The position numbers and the translations under genes are program-made. Under the pieces are notes generated by a model. The model saw only the letters and a program-made list of their open reading frames with translations. It did not search any database and was not told where the DNA came from. Positions 57,346 through 64,000 of a stretch of 64,000 nt of DNA are shown one piece after another; position 1 is the stretch's first letter; every line of letters begins with the position of its first letter. The DNA comes from Mimachlamys varia (lineage: Eukaryota > Mollusca > Bivalvia > Pectinida > Pectinidae), in assembly GCA_947623455.1 (NCBI GenBank), contig OX392538.1, positions 1,488,001 to 1,552,000 on the forward strand, given 5' to 3'.

Positions 57346-57821
57346 TTCCCAGCAGTGAACGCGCGTTTATATTGTCATAATGTACAAATGTATCTTATTT
57401 CACTCTACGCCCAACAATACAAACGGTAACAAAACACCACACAAGGCCCCGCCCATCTGTAGACCCGATGCTGGGATTTCGTATAATTCATACATTCCTC
57501 GTATAAATAAACCATGTACTTCACTAAATGTCTAAAATGTGAAGAAACTGTGTAGAATTTTAAAAATTTAAGACAATCTACAAGATTAAGGAGACCAAAT
57601 ACAATTAAATATTGCTACTGTATTTTCATGATGAACGTAAAAAAACATAAAAAGTAAAAATCTATTTATCTCGCGATTGTGCAGCCAAACGAGTGAAGTT
57701 CATAGATGAATACCCGTCATGTACTTAGCTGATCAACAAAGCATGAAAAGGCGGTCGATCCTGCTTATGATAATGCAATGAGCATGTGTAACATTGTAAT
57801 CATAATTTTATGCATCGTTAC

Positions 57822-57900
57822 CTGATGAAATACTCCGTGATTTTTTTCTGCAACAGTTTTGGCGCGACACAGGAAGTGAAAACAATGATGCTTGACCCAC
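57822..57900 (-). promoter_or_regulatory. Probable SDR 5' UTR exon and promoter region
   Basis: On the minus strand a good donor TTTCATCAG/gtaacg sits at 57822/57821, preceded by a short unique segment with gtcgcgcc and acttcctg (ETS-like). It would pair with the acceptor at 54025. CpG-bearing sequence with another ETS-like site (cggaagtg on the minus strand) lies at 58105-58120. Inference only. Confidence 0.35.
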
Positions 57901-58534
57901 AACGATGGTAGATTACCACGCGAGCAAATGCGTATTCATTTTTAAGTCATTCTTATCTGAAAGTATCTTAATTCGGCACCAAACGTTTCAAAATATTTAC
58001 GATCAGTAAATCTGTCGAATAAAATAGGAAATACATATTTTATAATCAAGGAACATACATACTGAATAGAACTATATTTTATAGACTTAGAGTCGTGGTT
58101 AGGCACTTCCGGGCTTCGCGCATCAAAGTTTTGTCGGAGTTGTCTCCCTTACACTCTACGCAGGTAGACAAAGTGAAATCGGAGATGACATTTAAAATTA
58201 ACTAATTCGGCGGTAAAATATCAATCGAGATTTGCATTAGGCCTATATACTACTGGAACTTAGAAATGTTTTGCCAAGTCTTGTTTTATATCAAATATTT
58301 CGTCAGTTATTGACAATAATCCCTGGATTTTTTAGATACTACTTAGGCCTAAAACTTCACCTAAAATGCAGCCGGTTACTAAAATTGATAGAGTTTGAAA
58401 TTGTTGCATACAGAACGGTGTAGTTTTAGCCATTATGTTTATTTGTTTTGTTAAATTTACGGTTCAAACAGTCAAAAAATAGCAAATAGAAAATCTACAA
58501 AAGAATGAATACAGGTTAAAACTGTGACAAAAAT

Positions 58535-58678
58535 CACAGGGACCTGAGAAATGCTCAATGGTCATAAATTTAAAGCTAACTTAAACGTTTAGCCTTTACG
58601 ACCATTGAGGAGGTATTTAACTCTAAACACAATAGCTTAGATCTAAAAATCGCTGTAACAAATTCTCAGGTCCCTGTG
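58535..58678. repeat. Inverted repeat (16-bp ends) about 144 bp
   Basis: Left arm cacagggacctgagaa at 58535, right arm ttctcaggtccctgtg ending at 58678, with further partial pairing (caatggtc / gaccattg) inside. The right end is shared with 21323-21349. Confidence 0.7.
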
Positions 58679-58930
58679 ACAGAAACGTCTTTCGTTGATC
58701 TGAACATTGTAAAGAACACTGATTTCGTTTTAAAATATTCAAGCTTATACATGGTTATACAGAACAGGACGTACTTAAAAGGATATAGTCTCTCTATAAG
58801 GACTATAAAACTGTGGAATAGCTTAACAGAAGACAGTGTATCTGCTCCAAATATTAATGTATTCAAAAATAGTCTGGATAAACTCTCGAGTAATCAGGAT
58901 AAATATAACTATAGAGCAACCGTAACATAA
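58652..58930 (+). pseudogene. Remnant of a LINE C-terminus
   Basis: Plus-strand frame open to 58930 with SIRTIKLWNSLTEDSV, then NVFKNSLDKL, the tail signature (R...LWNSLP..VV.A.S...FKN.LD) of CR1/jockey-type reverse transcriptases. About 85 codons, no catalytic part. Distinct from the 54918-57116 element and on the other strand. Confidence 0.55.
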
Positions 58931-59021
58931 CCGGAAAATGAATTATAAATCTAATATAGACTATATATGTAATAGAAATAACTGAGTCCAGTGCAATGTG
59001 TTCCTGCACCGGAAGTCATCA

Positions 59022-59214
59022 GGCCCTGGTTTCATCAACGTTCCTTAACTAAAGGAAATTCCTTAACTTAAAAATCTCCATAGGAAAGCATTACAGAATT
59101 TAAGGAAACTTTCTTAACTAAGGAAATTCTCCTTAAGTTCGGTAATGCTTTCCTATGGAGATTTTTTAAGTTAAGGAGTTTCCTTAAGTTAAGGAACGTT
59201 GATGAAACCGGGGC
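59022..59214. mobile_element. 193-bp palindromic foldback (MITE-like)
   Basis: Arms of about 85 bp: 'ggtttcatcaacgttcctta' with 'taaggaacgttgatgaaacc', and 'tctccataggaaagcatta' with 'taatgctttcctatggaga'. A few internal indels. No coding capacity. Confidence 0.85.
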
Positions 59215-59302
59215 CAGGCTACTCTACCATATACTTCTACGGTCCGTCTTATCGCCTTACCTTGTAGACACTATAAAATTCTTTCATAGATTTTCTATTT
59301 GA

Positions 59303-59560
59303 ATGTTTGAACCTTTTTTTATCTATATCGTCATGAACATATTCAAGTTTTCCTCAGAAAAAAAATGTGATACGATTGTGCTTGTAAACAATGATTTTTC
59401 TATCCGTTCGTCCGAGTATATAGTGGAAATGGTTAACTTGGATACTCCAGAGATTGATGATATATATAGAAAGGGTTTATCTGTGTATCCAATTACTGAA
59501 ATAATAGGTAATAATTACGTTAAATATAAAGCCTTTGTAATGGCACTGTACTCAATGTAG
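59303..59560 (+). other. Open frame of 85 codons, function unknown
   Basis: Encodes a protein with EYIVEMVNLDTPEIDD and PITEIIGNNYVKYKAFV. No family recognised; lacks a visible promoter and ends at the start of a minisatellite. May be chance or a piece of an old element. Confidence 0.2.
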
Positions 59561-59936
59561 GTTACTGTGGCATAGTTTGACCTACTTATGTCGGTCTGGA
59601 GTATTTGCTGTATATAAACCGTATCATACAATGTAGGTTATACTGTGGCATTGTTTGACCTTCTTATGGCAGTCTGGAGTATTTGCTGTATATAAACCGT
59701 ATCATACAATGTAGGTTATACTGTGGCATTGTTTGACCTACTTATGGCGGTCTGGAGTATTTGTTGTATATAAACCGTAGCATACAATGTAGGTTACGGT
59801 GGCATTGTTTGACCTACTTATGGCGGTCTGGAGTATTTGTTGTATATAAACCGTAGCATACAATGTAGGTTACGGTGGCATTGTTTGACCTACTTATGTC
59901 GGTCTGGAGTATTTGTTGTATATAAACCGTAGCATA
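59557..59936. repeat. 74-78-bp tandem repeat, five copies
   Basis: Units contain 'ctgtggcattgtttgaccta', 'cttatggcggtctggagtat' and 'tgtatataaaccgta'. From 59937 to 61000 only AT-rich DNA without recognisable features. Confidence 0.92.
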
Positions 59937-61004
59937 GATTACATAATGATAAATGAATATCACACATCATGATGACAACTTACATCCGGGTAAGACACAT
60001 ACATCCGGGTATGACACATAATACACATGCCGTGACAAAACACATTCGAGAATTACCTCATCAGGTTATGACAAAAACACCACCTGGAAATGAGAAATAA
60101 ATATAAATAATTACAAAGACGCATAGAATAACAACGTGTTCAATAAAGGCATCTCCTGTCGATATAGACATGTAGATGAAATAAGATATGATGTTAAACT
60201 GTATGATAGAAAACTTTGTGCTCTAACAGATAACACGCTATAGCTTTACATTCCTTTAATTATTCAATTATTTTCTCTTTACACAAATACAATAGAATGC
60301 TTAGGGAGAATGTATTTACAATTTGCAACAAATATAATATATTATATATTATGGAGGACAAATCATAGCAATTTTTAAAACAATACTTTGATAAATTTAC
60401 ATAAATTCCTTAACGTTTTGATGTTGGTTCGTTAACTGTGAATTTAACAATATTAGGTATCGTATAAAAGTATTTTTTAATATATAGTTTTCGTTCAAAA
60501 GACACAAATGAAAATTCCATAGATAATGAAATCCACCACCTTTGTCGTTGGTTTCACAGTTTGGACAAGTTCTGTTTTGATCATTTACATTGTTCCATCT
60601 ACCAGTTTCTACAATAAATCTATGGTTACTTGTTCTTGAGCAGCACTTTTTGTTGTCATTAAGTAAGTAAAGGTATTTTTAAAAACTGCATTCTTCTTTA
60701 TATATTTCTTTAACAAACTGAAATCGAAGAATTAAAAATATCACTTTTGTAAAAATTGATCAAACGTCGGTTTTCAGCTTAATACCGTATGTACAAACTT
60801 TGATTGCATTGTTTATGTTCAAAATATAAAATCGCTTTCACATGTTGGCATATCTTATATTCAATAGCTCTACTTTACAAAGAAGAAAACGAATCGTGGA
60901 ATCTTTTTGATTTCTGAGAGCTAAAGAAAAACGTTCTCATAAGTTCAAAGTTCTTTTATATATAAATAAATAACATAGAAACACAGATGACGAAGAAAGA
61001 CAAT

Positions 61005-61055
61005 TTTGACTCGTGCCCTGACCGGGTCTCGAACTCACGACTTTTTATAGTCTCT
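61005..61055 (-). repeat. tRNA-like / SINE fragment with B box
   Basis: On the minus strand gtgagttcgagacccgg matches the pol III B box (GTTCGANNCC) inside 'gtcgtgagttcgag'. No convincing A box lies 30-50 bases upstream, so it is not called as a tRNA gene. Confidence 0.4.
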
Positions 61056-61692
61056 TTTGTGTTACATCTTTGCTCAATATTGAGATAAGGATACCCAAAA
61101 TATAACTGTTATCGAGAAGTCTATCTACGTTTGTGTAAAAATATCAAAGCACTATTAAATACAGTGAGTTAAATATGAAAACAATAAAAGTTGGGGGGGG
61201 GGGGGTTGATACAATATAAGAACAATCAAGTCAGTTTTCATTTTGATTTCATAGTTTAATGATGTAGAAGTATAATCGAGAGACGGTATACATTATCAAT
61301 TAAAAAAGATAGAAAGCTGTCTCGTCAAATAAAATGGAAGACGCTTAAATTATGTTATAAAATATTTCCAATTTGTCATTCCTCAGGGAAACATGACGAT
61401 GGGTTCTAAGTCTCGTGACAGAGTATAAATTGTGATCATCATTTCTTATAAAAATGTAAAAATGTTATCACAAATTAGTCAGTTAGCAGGGGCATAGCTG
61501 CCATGTAAGCACATAAGCCCGTGCTTGCACTTCATTTTTCCAAAGTATGTGTATTAAAGTCGAGAAATTTCATAATGCGACTAATATTCACTGATAATGT
61601 TGACTCGTCAGATTAACAAACCAGGCTGCAGGAAGCTAGTTTGCCAGTATTCGTATAATCATATATATATATACATATGCCATAGGTGGTTT

Positions 61693-62035
61693 CAATCACA
61701 TAACTGATCCGTTCAGTGATGTCTTACGACCAATGTCATGAATATGGTATTACACAATGTAAAAACACCATTGTGACACCATAACAAATTACGTCTTTAT
61801 GATTGTCTCGGAAGTGAAATTTGCCTGTGTCAAGACATTGGAGAGTTTTGGTGTATTTTCTCATGAATATAAGTTATGTTATAAATAGAATCTTACACTT
61901 GTGTCAATGTTACTGTATATGGAATTCATTAAATTCGTTAAATAATTTAATACATGTATGTCACTCGCCTAAAGGCTCGGGACATATTAAATTATCTAAC
62001 TCGTTTAATAAATCCCATATTACATATTGACATAT
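61693..62035 (+). mobile_element. Dispersed foldback repeat, copy B
   Basis: Second copy of the 15128-15510 element in the same orientation, sharing 'tcacataactga', 'tggtattacaca', 'ggagagttttggtgtatt', 'cttacacttgtgtcaat' and the terminal palindrome around 'tgtcactcgcc'/'ggctcgggacatatt'. Confidence 0.7.
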
Positions 62036-63590
62036 ATTTGCTTTTCGGTCAGTTCGAACAAAATGACAGCAAAAATAATTGATGATGAGCCTGTTAAAAT
62101 ATGCTGAAAAAAATGAGCGAGATTTCTAACTATAGCTGTGCCTGAGTTGAAAGCGGCCAAATCACATTACATAATATTTATTGACAGATGTGTGAATGTA
62201 ACACAGATGGCTTTTATGGCTCTGTTATTACTTACTAACAAGTAAATGACTTAAGAAACGTATGTATATCAATTTTGTTTTCAAGAAATAATATCATTTT
62301 ATTTTATTTTTACATCAATGATTTGTATAATGATACGACCAAATGGCACCATTTGAAGTAACTGCTTATAAACGCTCGCAGGGCTTGCACATTAAAATGC
62401 CTCCAGCTACGCCCCTGGTTAGGTTTTCCGAAATATTACTGTATCGTTCTCATTCTTACAATATGCTGAGCATTGTTTTAATTAGGACAGAAATAATTTC
62501 TTCTTCTTTTTTTTTAAAATTTATTTTTACTATACTCTAATCTATTCTTGTCAGTAAATTATGGACGGATTCTGAAAATATTTGGTAATTTTGTATAGGT
62601 TTATCCATATTTTCTTCTAATAATATTTACTTAGTTTTCCGATGTGTATTTCTTGAACAATACAGAATTGAATCATCTATACTGCTAATTTTCTGTGTGA
62701 CGCCAAATTTACGTCAAAATGGCGCCCAAAAATGTTGATGTTGTAAATGAGTTACAGTTTCCCTGGTCATACACATAGGAAAACAGTGAACATATTATGA
62801 GATGAAATATAAAACAATTCTCTACAAGGTTAAGCAATTTCATTACAAATGATCAATAAACAAATTCAGGAAAATCATTGAAAATGTTGGAAATACGAAG
62901 AATATAAAAATTATAGCAAAATTAAAAAAAAAAGAGACCTTTGGACTTCAGTGAAGATACACTTTGAACTGTTAACGAATGAATAATTGTATGTTAAGTA
63001 TATACGTGACATTACAGTATGTGTATGCGTACCTTAGTGAACAATTATTTTGGATTTGCTTACTACTACCAGGTCAGGTGGCATTTAACGATTTTGTAAA
63101 ATAGGTTTTTAAATATTAAAATTTATAAAAATAAAATAAAATAAAAAGTTCAACGTTCAATAGATATCTACTTGTATTTTATTTATAGAACCACGGCGAT
63201 AACCAAAAGTTTCTAAAAGAAATATACAGGAAGTGCATTCCATTTTTTCCCATTGACAATAAAACTGAATATGCGCAAATTTATTATTTTTACCACGGAC
63301 TTAGATTGCTATCTAAGTCCGTGTTTAATATTTTTACACACAAAAAAAATCATACACAAACAACTCCCATCGGCAGTAAGTAATCGTCTGCTTAAAATAT
63401 TCGGTCGTGTCACCAGAACTTGCTGAAATTGTTTAGAATATTATAAGATATGCTAACTAGTAAGATATATCATAAGCTACAGGACGACATATCGACCAAA
63501 CGTTTAGTCCCAACGCGACTTACTGGGCGATTAAAGGGAAACAACCGCTGATAAAATCCGGATACTTTTACCGAAGGTTCAGTTCGTTGT
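62036..63590. other. AT-rich upstream region of the ceramide synthase gene
   Basis: No open frame of note. Contains the perfect hairpin at 63294-63323. Transcription start of the downstream gene probably lies after about 63500, where unique, less AT-rich sequence begins; no TATA box seen. Confidence 0.35.
63294..63323. repeat. Perfect hairpin, 13-bp stem and 4-base loop
   Basis: cacggacttagat, loop tgct, atctaagtccgtg. Surrounded by AT-rich sequence. Confidence 0.85.
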
Positions 63591-63612
63591 TTAGATCAAG
63601 AACCGAGACAAG

Positions 63613-63806
63613 ATGGCGTTTCTTCGGGAAGCGTTCCAGGCATTTCATGCCTATTTTTGGGATGAACAATTTTGGTTACCAGAGGAAGTAAATTGGAAAG
63701 ACTTTGAAAATCATAGTGACGATTTATATCATCCTGTTGTATCTGACTTAAAATACGTGATATTGTGTGGTTGTTTGCTTTTCGCCGTACGGAAGCTGTA
63801 TGAAAG
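63613..63806 (+). CDS. Ceramide synthase, first coding exon (gene continues beyond window)
   Basis: Ceramide synthases are ER membrane N-acyltransferases joining a fatty acyl-CoA to sphinganine or sphingosine. ATG at 63613 in context aagATGg; the exon ends at 63806 with donor gtgagt (phase 2). The 65 residues have the family's N-terminal signature: FWDEQFWLPEEVNWKDFE (human members have FWxERLWLP.NVTWADL), then DLKYVILCGCLLFAVRKLYER, the first transmembrane helix. The homeobox-like and Lag1p (TLC) domains would be in later exons outside the window, so which CerS paralogue this is cannot be told. Confidence 0.9.
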
Positions 63807-64000
63807 GTGAGTGACCGGATTTCTCTTTCACCGGCATGGAGAAAAATACACATCTTTTTGTTCCTCATCAATGGCATGTGATGGATATAAACACGTTTAT
63901 TTCTTGTGTTACTCTTAAAAAGGTATGGAGACCTAAACAAAATTTTAATTCAAGTCTTCCTTTTTAATTTAAATCATACCATAGTTATATACAGTGCTAT

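Larger units (their letters stand above)
54830..57360 (-). mobile_element. 5'-truncated jockey/CR1-type LINE
   Basis: Non-LTR retrotransposon on the minus strand, in the inferred first intron of the SDR gene and in the same orientation. It has the 3' end of the endonuclease, a full reverse transcriptase and a C-terminal region. The 5' end stops abruptly near 57355 in the endonuclease (GGDFN codons at about 57290-57304), as expected of target-primed insertion that ended early. At least two frameshifts break the frame. The 3' limit is approximate. Confidence 0.9.

Noticed and set aside
61005..61060. tRNA gene on the minus strand
   Set aside because: A B box is present but there is no A box or cloverleaf at proper spacing; treated as a SINE fragment.

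Overview
The window is AT-rich animal DNA with GT-AG introns and very high tandem-repeat content. A bivalve mollusc is the most likely source. I infer this from the death-domain caspase, the short interspersed repeats carrying runs of 'gtccgtc', and the minisatellite-filled introns; it is not proven.

Layout. (1) About 1-16,294, plus strand: the 3' two thirds of WDR75 (UTP17/NAN1 family), 11 exons, whose introns hold at least six minisatellite arrays. (2) 16,300-24,950: no host gene; C-rich and other minisatellites, a 1.43 kb inverted-repeat transposon, a large foldback and a probable decayed LINE. (3) 25,143-39,594, plus strand: a complete seven-exon caspase-8-like gene (single DED plus caspase domain, 428 residues), with arrays of about 4.6 kb and 3.2 kb inside its introns. 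(4) 39,600-49,160: AT-rich non-coding DNA with two more arrays. (5) 54,024-49,163, minus strand: a complete seven-exon short-chain dehydrogenase/reductase (499 residues) with an acidic repetitive tail and a probable extra 5' UTR exon near 57,822. Its inferred first intron holds a 5'-truncated, frameshifted jockey/CR1-type LINE. (6) 57,900-63,590: AT-rich DNA with foldbacks and retroelement remnants. (7) 63,613 to the end, plus strand: the first coding exon of a ceramide synthase.

The four host genes have unrelated jobs (ribosomal small-subunit processing, apoptosis or immunity, oxidoreduction, sphingolipid synthesis) and form no pathway.

The most notable observation is a recurring architecture. 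In three genes, tandem arrays abut an exon, and each repeat unit is a copy of that exon's edge plus its splice site. Donor-type arrays start at 1, 2,943, 8,626 and 33,667, with a partial case at 11,545. Acceptor-type arrays end at 30,986, 51,086 and 50,680. One array also contains a near-perfect copy of the caspase catalytic-cysteine exon. The result is dozens of decoy splice sites beside real ones, and use of a decoy appears to give a frameshift or stop in the cases I translated.
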